Shown here one piece after another: positions 9,700-19,131 of a DNA stretch of 64,000 nucleotides. Positions within the stretch are counted from its first letter, which is position 1, and every line of letters begins with the position of its first letter. This DNA comes from Wocania arenilitoris (lineage in GTDB: Bacteria; Bacteroidota; Bacteroidia; Flavobacteriales; Flavobacteriaceae): contig NZ_JAKKDU010000005.1 of the NCBI RefSeq assembly GCF_021728535.1, forward strand, positions 176,607 through 240,606, read 5' to 3'. The translations under genes and the position numbers were made by a program. Under the pieces are notes generated by a model. That model was not told the origin of the DNA. It made no database searches and worked only from the letters and a program-made list of their open reading frames with translations.

Positions 9700-9817
9700 T
9701 TTTTGTGAAATTTCTTTTTTATTGATGAATTAATCTGTAAGTTTGCCTTATTTTGCAATGTGTTTTAGTAGTTGTAAGGTTGAAAATAAGTATAATAACA
9801 ATTTATTAAATAAAAAA

Positions 9818-10723
9818 ATGGAAAAGCCCACACTTGTAATTTTAGCAGCTGGTATGGGAAGTCGCTATGGTGGTTTAAAGCAGATAGATACTTTTACTCC
9901 AGAAGGAGATACTATTATCGATTTTTCAATTTACGATGGACTTCAAGCAGGATTTGGAAAATTTGTTTTTATAATTAGAAAAAGTTTTGAAAAGGAATTT
10001 AAAGAAAGCATAGGTAGTAAACTGCAAGGAAAAGCAGAAGTTGATTATGTGTTCCAAGAGTTTGAAAACGTTCCTAAAAAGTACATAAATCCAGAACGCG
10101 TTAAACCTTGGGGCACGGGGCATGCGCTTTTAATGGCAAAAGATGTTGTTAAAGAAAATTTTGCAATAATTAATGGAGACGATTTTTATGGTAAAGAAGC
10201 TTTTAAGGTTATGGCAAAAGCTTTAATGTCAAAAGATAAAAACTCTAATGTTTTTAATACTATGGCTTATTTGTTAAAAAATACAGTGTCAGAACATGGT
10301 TATGTATCTAGAGGCGAATGTCAAGTTAATGAAAAAGGGTTTTTAACTGATGTAACCGAGAGAACCCACATTGAAAAAATTGATGGAAAGTTAATGCGTA
10401 AAGATGAACATGGAAATTTTGTCTCTATTGATGAAAATACAATTGTTTCAATGAATTTTTGGGGATTTACACCTGAATGCTTTAACTTCGGAAATCGTTT
10501 ATTCGAAGAGTTTTTAGAAGAAAATAAATCAAATTTAAAAGCTGAGTTTTATATTCCTTCTATTGTTAATGATATTTTAAAATCAGGCAAAGCAAATGTA
10601 AAAGTTTTAAAATCAGATGCTAAATGGTTTGGTGTTACTTATCGAGAAGACAAAGAAATTGTTGAAAAAGCAATAAAAAAATTAAAAGAACAGGGCGTTT
10701 ATCCAAAAAATCTTTGGGAGTAA
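9818..10723 (+). CDS. Sugar-phosphate nucleotidyltransferase
   Basis: A GT-A-fold nucleotidyltransferase of about 301 residues. The glycine-rich nucleotide-binding motif LAAGMGSRYGG is at the N-terminus, PWGTGHALLMA follows, and NGDDFYG carries the metal-binding Asp. The ATG at 9818 puts this motif within the first 20 residues. A longer reading from 9743 would add an implausible Cys-rich leader. Its stop codon overlaps the start of the NahK-like kinase (TAATG), so both are translationally coupled. With that kinase it probably turns HexNAc-1-phosphate into UDP-HexNAc. The nucleotide and sugar specificity are not readable from the sequence. Confidence 0.78.
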   Translation: MEKPTLVILAAGMGSRYGGLKQIDTFTPEGDTIIDFSIYDGLQAGFGKFVFIIRKSFEKEFKESIGSKLQGKAEVDYVFQEFENVPKKYINPERVKPWGTGHALLMAKDVVKENFAIINGDDFYGKEAFKVMAKALMSKDKNSNVFNTMAYLLKNTVSEHGYVSRGECQVNEKGFLTDVTERTHIEKIDGKLMRKDEHGNFVSIDENTIVSMNFWGFTPECFNFGNRLFEEFLEENKSNLKAEFYIPSIVNDILKSGKANVKVLKSDAKWFGVTYREDKEIVEKAIKKLKEQGVYPKNLWE

Positions 10724-11793
10724 TGACAGAAAAACAATTAATAAACAAGTTTAATCAATTTAATCATGCATCATCATATGTGTCGAATAAAGAGTTAGCT
10801 TCTGGTCATATAAACGACACCTATTTAATACAAACTAGTAAAGAACCTTTCTTTATTCTTCAACGCATTAACCATATTGTCTTTAAAGATGTTCCTGGGT
10901 TAATTTCTAATAAAGTTGGTGTAAGTAAACACATTCTTAAAAAATTGGCACATTTGCCCGAAGCCAAATTAAAGAAAAGTGTCTTAACTTTTGTGCAAGC
11001 TAATAATGGAGAGTATTATTATAAAGACGAAAACGGTAATTATTGGAATGTTATGGTTTATATTAGTGACAGTGTAACCCATGAGATTGTAAAAAGTGAA
11101 GAAGTTGCTTATGAAGGAGGCAAGTTATCTGGAGATTTTTTAAATTTAACTAGCGATTTTGATGCTTCAAAGTTAATTGATGTCATTCCAAAATTTCACG
11201 ACATGTCATTCCGTTTTTCGCAGTTTAAAGAAGCATTAAAAGTGGCATCTAAAGAACGGTTAGAAAAAGCAAAAGAATATATCGATAGGGTTAATGCACT
11301 TAAAGAAGAAATGCATATCATTCAGAATTTAAAAGAATCTGGAAAAATAAAATTACGTGTTACTCATAACGACACAAAAATATCTAATGCATTATTCGAT
11401 AAAGACAACAAAGGGCTTTGTGTAATTGATACAGATACAGTAATGCCTGGAGTTGTACATTACGACTTTGGAGATGCTATAAGAACTATTTGTAATACAG
11501 CAGCAGAAGATGAAACGAATTTAGATTTAGTAAATTTTAATATTGATTATTATAAGGCATATAAAAAAGGATTTTTAGAAAAAGTAGAATCTACTTTATC
11601 TCCTTTAGAAATTAAAACTTTGTCGCTAGGAGCTAAAACCATGATATTTATAATGGCAATAAGGTTTTTAACCGATTTTTTGAATAACGATATTTATTAT
11701 AAAACTAAGTATCCTGAGCATAATTTAGATCGAGCAAAAAATCAATTTAAACTTATCGATAGTATGGTTTCTCAAATGGAAATTAAAAATTAA
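10723..11793 (+). CDS. nahK: N-acetylhexosamine 1-kinase-like phosphotransferase
   Basis: A 356-residue aminoglycoside-phosphotransferase-fold kinase. The N-lobe segment SGHINDTYLIQT precedes FILQRIN. The catalytic loop THNDTKISNALFD and the metal-binding IDTDTVMPG match NahK-type enzymes, which phosphorylate GlcNAc or GalNAc at the anomeric hydroxyl. I start at the ATG in TAATG, overlapping the upstream gene by one base; a TTG at 10714 is an alternative. It lies just before a NagP-like transporter, so it likely acts on imported HexNAc. Other sugar kinases of the same fold cannot be excluded. Confidence 0.75.
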   Translation: MTEKQLINKFNQFNHASSYVSNKELASGHINDTYLIQTSKEPFFILQRINHIVFKDVPGLISNKVGVSKHILKKLAHLPEAKLKKSVLTFVQANNGEYYYKDENGNYWNVMVYISDSVTHEIVKSEEVAYEGGKLSGDFLNLTSDFDASKLIDVIPKFHDMSFRFSQFKEALKVASKERLEKAKEYIDRVNALKEEMHIIQNLKESGKIKLRVTHNDTKISNALFDKDNKGLCVIDTDTVMPGVVHYDFGDAIRTICNTAAEDETNLDLVNFNIDYYKAYKKGFLEKVESTLSPLEIKTLSLGAKTMIFIMAIRFLTDFLNNDIYYKTKYPEHNLDRAKNQFKLIDSMVSQMEIKN

Positions 11794-11830
11794 AAAACTT
11801 TATATAAAACACTAACTAAAACCTAAGACT

Positions 11831-13201
11831 ATGACACAAACAAAGAGATCAAACACCTTCATTCCGATGGTTATTTTAACCACTTTATTTTTTATTTTCG
11901 GATTTGTAACTTGGTTAAATGGACCTCTAATTCCATTTTTTAAAATAGCTTGTGAATTAACAGAATCACAGTCTTATTTTGTAACATTTGCATTTTATAT
12001 AGCTTATTTTGTAATGGCTATACCGTCTTCATGGGTTATAGAAAAAATAGGTTATAAAAATGGTTTATCATTAGGTTTGGTCGTTATAGCATTAGGTGCA
12101 TTCATGTTTTATCCAGCTGCATCAGTAAGGACTTATAGTTGGTTTTTAGGAGCTTTATTCGTAATGGGTACCGGTTTAGCGTTATTACAGACTGCATCAA
12201 ATCCTTATGTTGTGGTAATAGGACCTAGGGAAAGTGCAGCAGCTCGAATTAGTGTATTAGGTATTGCCAATAAATTAGCTGGCTTTATTGCACCGTTAGC
12301 ATTGACAGCATTGGTGTTGTCAAATATGTCTGATTATACAGCAGATAAAATTGAGGCAATGGATGCAGTTACTAAAACAGAAGCTTTAAATGCGCTAGCT
12401 CTTCAGTTGCAAACTCCATATGTTTATATGGGATTAATTGTTTTGGTTTTAGCTGTTCTTTTGAAGTTTTCACCTCTTCCAGAAATTAATTTAGATGAAG
12501 ATGGGCATGTAGAAAATTCAAGTTTCTTCAAACAAATCAAAGAAGTGCTAAAATACCCTCAATTAGTTTTGGGAGTTATTACTTTAATGTTATATGTAGC
12601 CGCTGAAGTTTTAGCTGGAGATTCTATTGGAGGTTTTGGAAAACAGTTAGGTGTTTATGGTGATAATGGTGATTTTTATTTAAAATTAACCTCATTTACA
12701 ATGACTGCGATGGTAATTGGGTATGTTTTGGGCATTATATTAATTCCTAAACATGTATCTCAAGTTGCTGCACTAAAATTTTCGGGTATTACAGGAACTC
12801 TTTTAGTAATAATTATTGTAATAATATCACCAGAAATAATGGTTCAGTTACCAGGTCTGCCAGAAATGCCTTTTGTAATTATTTTAGTAGCTCTTTTAGG
12901 ACTTGCAAACGCATTGTGTTGGCCAGCAATATGGCCTATGGCACTTGAAGATTTAGGAGGTTATACTAAAGTAGGAGGTGCTTTGCTTGTTATGGCTATT
13001 ATTGGCGGTGCTATTTTTCCATTAATTTACGGTGCTTTAGCAGATTCCATTAATTTATCTAATGAGGCTAAAGGAATAGTTGAATCATCAAAAAGTGGTA
13101 ACCAAATAGCTTATTTAATATTGTTACCAGCATATTTTATGATTATTTTTTATGCATTTAAGGGACATAAATATAGAAGCTGGACGAAAAACCTTGAATA
13201 A
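11831..13201 (+). CDS. nagP: MFS sugar transporter, NagP/GluP-like (probable GlcNAc importer)
   Basis: A 456-residue inner-membrane MFS permease with about twelve hydrophobic segments. It belongs to the FucP/GluP/NagP group: FGFVTWLNGPLIPFFK in segment 1 and LLQTASNPYVVVIGP in segment 4. Gln replaces the Glu found at the matching place in FucP (ETAANPY in the copy at 4224), as in glucose/GlcNAc-type members. It sits between the HexNAc kinase and the GlcN6P deaminase, so GlcNAc or GalNAc is the likely cargo. Confidence 0.8.
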   Translation: MTQTKRSNTFIPMVILTTLFFIFGFVTWLNGPLIPFFKIACELTESQSYFVTFAFYIAYFVMAIPSSWVIEKIGYKNGLSLGLVVIALGAFMFYPAASVRTYSWFLGALFVMGTGLALLQTASNPYVVVIGPRESAAARISVLGIANKLAGFIAPLALTALVLSNMSDYTADKIEAMDAVTKTEALNALALQLQTPYVYMGLIVLVLAVLLKFSPLPEINLDEDGHVENSSFFKQIKEVLKYPQLVLGVITLMLYVAAEVLAGDSIGGFGKQLGVYGDNGDFYLKLTSFTMTAMVIGYVLGIILIPKHVSQVAALKFSGITGTLLVIIIVIISPEIMVQLPGLPEMPFVIILVALLGLANALCWPAIWPMALEDLGGYTKVGGALLVMAIIGGAIFPLIYGALADSINLSNEAKGIVESSKSGNQIAYLILLPAYFMIIFYAFKGHKYRSWTKNLE

Positions 13202-13252
13202 AAAATTCAAAATAATTACTATTAAAAGTTAAAGTAAAGGTTTATTAGTATA

Positions 13253-14224
13253 ATGAGTAAAGTGTATAAATGGGGAATTATAGGCTGCGGAAATGTTACC
13301 GAAATTAAAAGTGGTCCAGCATATCAAAAGGTTGAAGGCTTTGAGTTGCATGCTGTAATGCGTCGAGATATTGAAAAGGCTCAGGATTATGCCATTCGAC
13401 ACAATGTTCCTAAGTTTTATGGAGATGCAGACCAATTAATTAGCGATCCAGAAATCGATGCGGTATATATTGCTACACCTCCAGACTCTCACTGCCATTA
13501 CGCTTTAAAAGTTGCTGAAGCAAAAAAAATATGTTGTATAGAAAAACCAATGGCGCCAACTTATAAAGAGTGTTTGCTAATAAACAATACTTTTGAAACC
13601 CAAAAAACACCATTGTTTGTTGCCTATTACAGAAGGTCACTTCCAAGATTTAACAAAGTGAAAACTTGGATTGATAACAATGAAATTGGAAAAATTAGGC
13701 ATATTAGTTGGCATTTAAGTAAACCAGCAAACAATATTGATTTATCTAAAGCATACAATTGGCGAACAGATATTAAAATTGCTCATGCAGGTTATTTTGA
13801 TGACTTAGCATCACATGGTATGGATTTGTTTACATATTTTTTAGGAGATATTATAGAAGCAAATGGGATAGCCGTAAACCAACAAAAATTATATACTGCT
13901 ATGGACGCCGTTACTGGAAGTTGGTTACATAAATCGGGTATTACAGGGTCAGGAAGCTGGAATTTTGGAGTCGAAAAAAGAGAAGATCATGTTCAAATTT
14001 ATGGAGAAAAAGGAAAAATAAGTTTTTCAGTTTTTGATAAAAACCCAATTATATTAGAATCTGGTCCTCATAAAGAAATCATGAATATAGGCAATCCTGA
14101 AAATATTCAATTGTTTCACGTTCAAAATATAAAAGAGCATTTATTAGAAAATAAAAATCATCCTTCAACAGGAAAAACAGCATTGCACACCACTTGGGTG
14201 TTAGAAAACATACTAAAAAACTAA
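13253..14224 (+). CDS. Gfo/Idh/MocA-family oxidoreductase
   Basis: A 323-residue cytoplasmic NAD(P)-dependent oxidoreductase. The Rossmann motif IIGCGNVTE is at the N-terminus, the EKP motif (CIEKPMAP) around residue 98, and a conserved His in DLASHGMDL in the C-terminal domain. There is no twin-arginine signal, which argues against a secreted GH109 glycosidase of the same fold. It is within the HexNAc operon, 16 bp before the NagB fusion gene. A role in sugar or amino-sugar oxidation is likely, but the substrate is unknown. Confidence 0.82.
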   Translation: MSKVYKWGIIGCGNVTEIKSGPAYQKVEGFELHAVMRRDIEKAQDYAIRHNVPKFYGDADQLISDPEIDAVYIATPPDSHCHYALKVAEAKKICCIEKPMAPTYKECLLINNTFETQKTPLFVAYYRRSLPRFNKVKTWIDNNEIGKIRHISWHLSKPANNIDLSKAYNWRTDIKIAHAGYFDDLASHGMDLFTYFLGDIIEANGIAVNQQKLYTAMDAVTGSWLHKSGITGSGSWNFGVEKREDHVQIYGEKGKISFSVFDKNPIILESGPHKEIMNIGNPENIQLFHVQNIKEHLLENKNHPSTGKTALHTTWVLENILKN

Positions 14225-14239
14225 AATAAAATCAGAATA

Positions 14240-16168
14240 ATGTTAAAAAGCAGTATAGACAAAGCAACAGGTTTCGAAAAAAGATTTGAAAATATTGGAA
14301 CCGTAGTTTATAAAGATTCAACTTTAGCTTCAAAAGCAGTTGCTAAAGAAATAGCAGATCTTATAAAGGTTAAGCAAGCTCAAAAACAGCCTTGTATACT
14401 AGGTTTAGCCACCGGATCTTCACCAAAAGGGTTATATGCAGAATTGGTGCGTTTATACAAAGAAGAAGGCTTAAGTTTTAAAAATGTAATAGCGTTTAAT
14501 CTAGATGAATATTACCCAATGGAGCCCGACTCTGTAAATAGTTATGTGCGTTTTATGCAAGAACAACTCTTTAATCATGTTGATATATTACCTAGTAATT
14601 ATCATATACCAGACGGCACATTAGCAAAAGAGGATATTAGATTGTATTGCGATGAATATGAAGCAAAAATTAAAGCATTAGGGGGGTTAGATTTACAAAT
14701 TTTAGGTATTGGAGGTAATGGTCATATTGGATTTAACGAGTCTGGGTCGCTTCAAAATTCAAGAACACGTTTAGTCGCGCTAGATCATATTACAAGAGTT
14801 GCAGCCAGTGGCGATTTTGGTGGTTTAGACAATACACCAAGAACAGCTATTACTTTAGGGGTTAAAAAAATAATGGAAGCCAAAAGAGTCATACTTTTAG
14901 CTTGGGGTGAAAGAAAAGCCAATATTATTAAAGCATCAGTTGAAGAAGAAGTAACTAGTCTTGTACCTGCATCCTATTTACAAGAACACAATAATGCTAC
15001 TTTTGTTTTAGACCAAGCAGCAGCTTCAAAACTAACAAGAATTGATACACCATGGTTAGTCGAAAAAATAACTTGGACAGATAAGCTTATTAAAAAAGCG
15101 GTATTAAGTTTGGCTTTACACTTAAAAAAGCCAGTTTTAATGCTAACTGATGCAGACTATATCGAAAATGGTATGAGTGATTTACTAGCCACTTTTGGAC
15201 CAGCTTACGACATAAATATCAAAATATTTAATAAACTACAAAACACTATTACAGGTTGGCCAGGTGGAAAACCAAATGCAGATGATAGTAAACGACCAGA
15301 ACGTGCAGAACCTGCAAAAAAACGTGTTATAATTTTTAGTCCACATCCAGACGATGATATTATAAGTATGGGAGGTACCTTTAAACGATTACATGAACAA
15401 GGTCACGAAGTTCATGTAGGTTATCAAACATCAGGTAATATAGCAGTAGCAGATGATGAGGCACTGCGTTTTGCAAGTTTTGTATGCGATTATAATGATA
15501 AATTTGGAATTGAAAGTAAGGAGGCTGAAGATATTTATAAACGTGCGGTAATTTTTCTAAGAAACAAAAAATCAAGTGAAATTGATACCGAAGAGGTTAG
15601 ATATATAAAAGGATTAATTAGAAAAGGGGAGGCCAGAGCAACCTGTCATTTTGTTGGAATTCCAGATGAACAAATTCATTTTATGGAGTTACCTTTTTAT
15701 GAGACAGGTACAATAGAAAAAAATCCAGTTGGTGAAGCAGATATTAAAATTACAATGGAACTTATTGAAAAAGTAAAGCCACATCAAATATATGCAGCAG
15801 GCGATTTAGCAGATCCTCATGGTACACATAAAGTATGTTTAGATGCTATTTTTGCAGCAGTTAAAAATTTAAAACCTAAAAAATTCATGAAAGATTGCTG
15901 GGTTTGGTTGTACCGTGGCGCTTGGCAAGAATGGGGTATTGATGAGATAGAAATGGCAGTACCAATGGGACCAGATCAAGTTTTAGAAAAAAGAAAAGGT
16001 ATTTTTAAGCATCAATCTCAAAAAGATGGTGTTGTCTTCCAAGGAGCAGACAGTAGAGAGTTTTGGCAACGAGCCGAAGATCGAAACAGTGAAACAGCTG
16101 GATTATACGACCAGTTAGGTTTAGCCCACTATGCGGCTATGGAAGCTTTTGTTAGATGGGAGTATTAA
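14240..16168 (+). CDS. nagB: Glucosamine-6-phosphate deaminase fused to a PIG-L/LmbE deacetylase-like domain
   Basis: A 642-residue two-domain enzyme. Residues ~1-285 are NagB: LATGSSPKG for phosphate binding, NLDEYYP near residue 88, and GIGGNGHIGFNESG near 155, which holds the catalytic Asp/His/Glu set. Residues ~362-640 are a PIG-L domain with the zinc motif SPHPDDDI near 369 and a later His in DPHGTHKV. PIG-L enzymes remove N-acetyl groups from GlcNAc-containing compounds. The fusion is known in Bacteroidota, but the role of its second half is not settled to my knowledge. No separate nagA is in the window, and an acetyl-CoA synthetase gene follows 21 bp downstream. A GlcNAc6P-deacetylating C-terminus is therefore an attractive inference. 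Confidence 0.88.
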   Translation: MLKSSIDKATGFEKRFENIGTVVYKDSTLASKAVAKEIADLIKVKQAQKQPCILGLATGSSPKGLYAELVRLYKEEGLSFKNVIAFNLDEYYPMEPDSVNSYVRFMQEQLFNHVDILPSNYHIPDGTLAKEDIRLYCDEYEAKIKALGGLDLQILGIGGNGHIGFNESGSLQNSRTRLVALDHITRVAASGDFGGLDNTPRTAITLGVKKIMEAKRVILLAWGERKANIIKASVEEEVTSLVPASYLQEHNNATFVLDQAAASKLTRIDTPWLVEKITWTDKLIKKAVLSLALHLKKPVLMLTDADYIENGMSDLLATFGPAYDINIKIFNKLQNTITGWPGGKPNADDSKRPERAEPAKKRVIIFSPHPDDDIISMGGTFKRLHEQGHEVHVGYQTSGNIAVADDEALRFASFVCDYNDKFGIESKEAEDIYKRAVIFLRNKKSSEIDTEEVRYIKGLIRKGEARATCHFVGIPDEQIHFMELPFYETGTIEKNPVGEADIKITMELIEKVKPHQIYAAGDLADPHGTHKVCLDAIFAAVKNLKPKKFMKDCWVWLYRGAWQEWGIDEIEMAVPMGPDQVLEKRKGIFKHQSQKDGVVFQGADSREFWQRAEDRNSETAGLYDQLGLAHYAAMEAFVRWEY

Positions 16169-16189
16169 TAATTTAAAATATAAATAACC

Positions 16190-18097
16190 ATGAGTAATTA
16201 CCATATAAAACATTTAGAGGAATATTATCAAGTTTATAGAAAATCTGTTCGTGAGCCCGAAAACTTTTGGGAAGAAGTTGCCGAAGAACATTTTATGTGG
16301 CAAAGAAAATGGGATAACGTTTTAAGTTGGGATTTTTCAAAACCAGAAGTTAAATGGTTTGAAGGTGCTCAACTAAATATTACTGAAAACTGTATCGATA
16401 GGCATTTAGCAACTCGTGGCAATAAAACAGCTATTTTGTTCGAACCAAACGACCCTAGCGAAGCTGCAGAACATATCACATATAATCAATTATATGAGCG
16501 TGTTTGCGAATTCGCTAATGTGTTAAAAGGGCAAGGTGTTAAAAAAGGCGATCGCGTTTGTATCTATGTACCAATGATTCCTGAATTGGCAATAGCTACC
16601 TTAGCCTGTGCACGTATTGGCGCCATTCACTCAGTTGTTTTTGCAGGATTTTCATCAACAGCGCTAGCTACTCGTATTAACGATTGCGATTGTAAAACGG
16701 TTATTACAAGTGATGGTTCTTATCGAGGTGCAAAAACTATTGATTTAAAAGGCATTGTTGATGATGCTTTAGATAGCTGCCCAGGAGTAGAAACGGTATT
16801 GGTTGCAAAACGTATTAATTCAGATATTAATATGAAACAAGGACGTGATAAATGGTTACAACCTTTGTTAGATGCTGCTTCTAAAGAATGTCCTGCAGAA
16901 GTAATGAATGCTGAAGATCCATTATTTATTTTATATACTTCAGGTTCTACAGGTAAGCCAAAAGGTATGGTACACACCACTGCTGGTTATATGGTTTATA
17001 CTGCTTATACTTTTAAAAATGTTTTTCAATATAAAGAAGATGATGTGTATTGGTGTACAGCTGATATTGGTTGGATAACAGGACATAGTTATATTGTTTA
17101 CGGACCATTAACTAACGGAGCTACCTCTGTAATGTTTGAAGGTGTGCCAAGTTACCCAGACTTTGGACGTTTTTGGGAAATTATAGATAAGCACCAGGTC
17201 AATCAATTTTACACAGCGCCTACTGCTATTCGTGCTTTAGCAAAACAAGGCACAGAGCTTGTTGATAAGTATGATTTGTCATCACTAAAAGTTTTAGGTT
17301 CGGTTGGAGAACCAATTAATGAAGAGGCGTGGCATTGGTATAACGATAATGTTGGAAAAAAGCAAAGTCCAATAGTAGATACTTGGTGGCAGACTGAAAC
17401 AGGAGGTATAATGATTACACCAATTCCGTTTGTAACACCAACTAAACCAACTTATGCAACGTTACCATTTATAGGAATCCAACCAGCTTTAATGGGGGAA
17501 GATGGACAAGAATTGAAAGGTAATCAAGTAGATGGTCGATTATGTATAAAATTTCCATGGCCATCAATGGCAAGAACCATTTGGGGTAATCATCAGCGTT
17601 ATAGAGATACATATTTTTCAGCTTATGAAAATAAATATTTTACGGGTGATGGTGCTTTAAGGGATGACGTAGGCTATTACAGGATTACGGGACGCGTAGA
17701 TGATGTTATTATCGTTTCCGGTCATAATTTAGGAACAGCACCAATAGAGGATGCTATAAATGAGCACCCAGCTGTAGCAGAGTCTGCTATCGTTGGTTTC
17801 CCGCACGATGTAAAAGGAAACGCACTTTACGGTTATGTTATTCTAAAAGATACTGGAGAGAGCCGTAACCATGAAAACTTACGCAAGGAAATCAACCAAA
17901 TGATTACCGAGCATATCGGACCAATTGCTAAGCTTGATAAAATTCAGTTTACAAGTGGCTTACCAAAAACACGTTCTGGAAAAATTATGCGAAGAATCTT
18001 AAGAAAAATAGCTTGTAAAGACACGAGTAATTTAGGAGATACTTCAACTTTATTAAATCCAGAAGTTGTACAAGATATTATGGATAATGTCCTGTAA
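16190..18097 (+). CDS. acs: Acetyl-CoA synthetase (AMP-forming)
   Basis: A 635-residue adenylate-forming enzyme with the Acs N-terminal cap (about 1-80), the P-loop-like motif YTSGSTGKPKG near residue 248, WWQTETGG in the acetate/adenylate pocket, and the C-terminal lysine motif KTRSGKIMRR. It converts acetate, ATP and CoA to acetyl-CoA in the cytoplasm. It starts 21 bp after the NagB-PIG-L gene on the same strand. The link suggests that acetate from deacetylated amino sugars is recovered here, although acs is often also a stand-alone housekeeping gene. Confidence 0.93.
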   Translation: MSNYHIKHLEEYYQVYRKSVREPENFWEEVAEEHFMWQRKWDNVLSWDFSKPEVKWFEGAQLNITENCIDRHLATRGNKTAILFEPNDPSEAAEHITYNQLYERVCEFANVLKGQGVKKGDRVCIYVPMIPELAIATLACARIGAIHSVVFAGFSSTALATRINDCDCKTVITSDGSYRGAKTIDLKGIVDDALDSCPGVETVLVAKRINSDINMKQGRDKWLQPLLDAASKECPAEVMNAEDPLFILYTSGSTGKPKGMVHTTAGYMVYTAYTFKNVFQYKEDDVYWCTADIGWITGHSYIVYGPLTNGATSVMFEGVPSYPDFGRFWEIIDKHQVNQFYTAPTAIRALAKQGTELVDKYDLSSLKVLGSVGEPINEEAWHWYNDNVGKKQSPIVDTWWQTETGGIMITPIPFVTPTKPTYATLPFIGIQPALMGEDGQELKGNQVDGRLCIKFPWPSMARTIWGNHQRYRDTYFSAYENKYFTGDGALRDDVGYYRITGRVDDVIIVSGHNLGTAPIEDAINEHPAVAESAIVGFPHDVKGNALYGYVILKDTGESRNHENLRKEINQMITEHIGPIAKLDKIQFTSGLPKTRSGKIMRRILRKIACKDTSNLGDTSTLLNPEVVQDIMDNVL

Positions 18098-18148
18098 TAT
18101 CTTACTGTTTATACAATTGGTTTGCATCTAAATAAACACACTAATATT

Positions 18149-19063
18149 ATGCGTATATTTTTAATGTTCTTTATCGCTCTTTGTTTTACAAGTTGTAAAA
18201 AAGAACAGCCAATTGTATTTAAGGTAATGGCGTGGAATATTTTGCATGGTGCTAATGATATTCCTAACGGTCAAGAAAATGCCATTGCAATTATAAAAGA
18301 GATTAATCCTGATGTAATATTAATGGTCGAAACCTATGGTTCTGGAAAAAGAATAGCAGACACTTTAGGTTATAATTTTCATTTAATAGCACCCGAAGGA
18401 ACTGCTTTAAATGATAAAGGAACAAACCTATCTATTTTTTCAAAATTTCCTTTTGGTAATCGCATTGACACAAAATATCCTTTTTATTTAGGAGGGATAG
18501 AAATAATAATTAACAATCAAAAAATTCGATTTTTTTCTAATTGGTTTCATTATTTACCATGGAACAATGCTCCAGAAAAAATGAATAAAACAGTTGAAGA
18601 GCTTCTAGAATGGGAACAAACTGAAACAAGATATACAATGTTAAAAAATGTATTGCCGTATCTGGAAAAGTATTCTAGCGAAACAGACTCTGTACCAATG
18701 ATTTTTGGTGGAGATATGAATTCCCCATCGCATTTAGATTGGGAGAAAAACACTAAAACTATTCATAATAACCTAGTTGTACCATGGCAAACAACAACTG
18801 AATTAGACAAATTAGGATTAATTGATACTTACAGAACTCTAAATCCGAACCCAATATCACATCCAGGAATTACTTGGGATTCTGAAGGTAAAGATGATTC
18901 GCACAGGATAGATTACATTTTTTATAAGGGCTCAAAACTAAAAGCAATAAAATCTAAAACGTATAATGCTTTCTTTAATAAAGCTATAACAATAAATGAC
19001 AAAGAGATTATTTATCCATCAGATCATGGTTTTGTCGTGACTAGTTTTCAATTATTAAAATAG
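18149..19063 (+). CDS. Endonuclease/exonuclease/phosphatase (EEP)-fold lipoprotein
   Basis: A 304-residue lipoprotein with lipobox LCFTSC. The ATG at 18149 gives a clean signal, unlike the TTG at 18122. All EEP catalytic positions are visible: Asn in AWNILHG, Glu in LMVETYG, His in WFHYLPW, Asp/Asn in GGDMNSP, Asp in RIDYIF and the Asp-His pair in YPSDHGF. These enzymes hydrolyse phosphate esters; secreted members include sphingomyelinases and lipid or sugar phosphatases. It lies in the glycan locus before a GH20 gene. A second EEP gene is at 24174. Confidence 0.8.
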   Translation: MRIFLMFFIALCFTSCKKEQPIVFKVMAWNILHGANDIPNGQENAIAIIKEINPDVILMVETYGSGKRIADTLGYNFHLIAPEGTALNDKGTNLSIFSKFPFGNRIDTKYPFYLGGIEIIINNQKIRFFSNWFHYLPWNNAPEKMNKTVEELLEWEQTETRYTMLKNVLPYLEKYSSETDSVPMIFGGDMNSPSHLDWEKNTKTIHNNLVVPWQTTTELDKLGLIDTYRTLNPNPISHPGITWDSEGKDDSHRIDYIFYKGSKLKAIKSKTYNAFFNKAITINDKEIIYPSDHGFVVTSFQLLK

Positions 19064-19131
19064 CTTTTTTTAATAATTAAAAAGGCTTTTAAGTTTATAC
19101 AATATATTATTTTTTACTTTAATCTTAAATT

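Noticed and set aside
13253..14224. GH109-type glycosidase for the Gfo/Idh protein
   Set aside because: No twin-arginine signal or export signal is present, and it sits among cytoplasmic catabolic genes.
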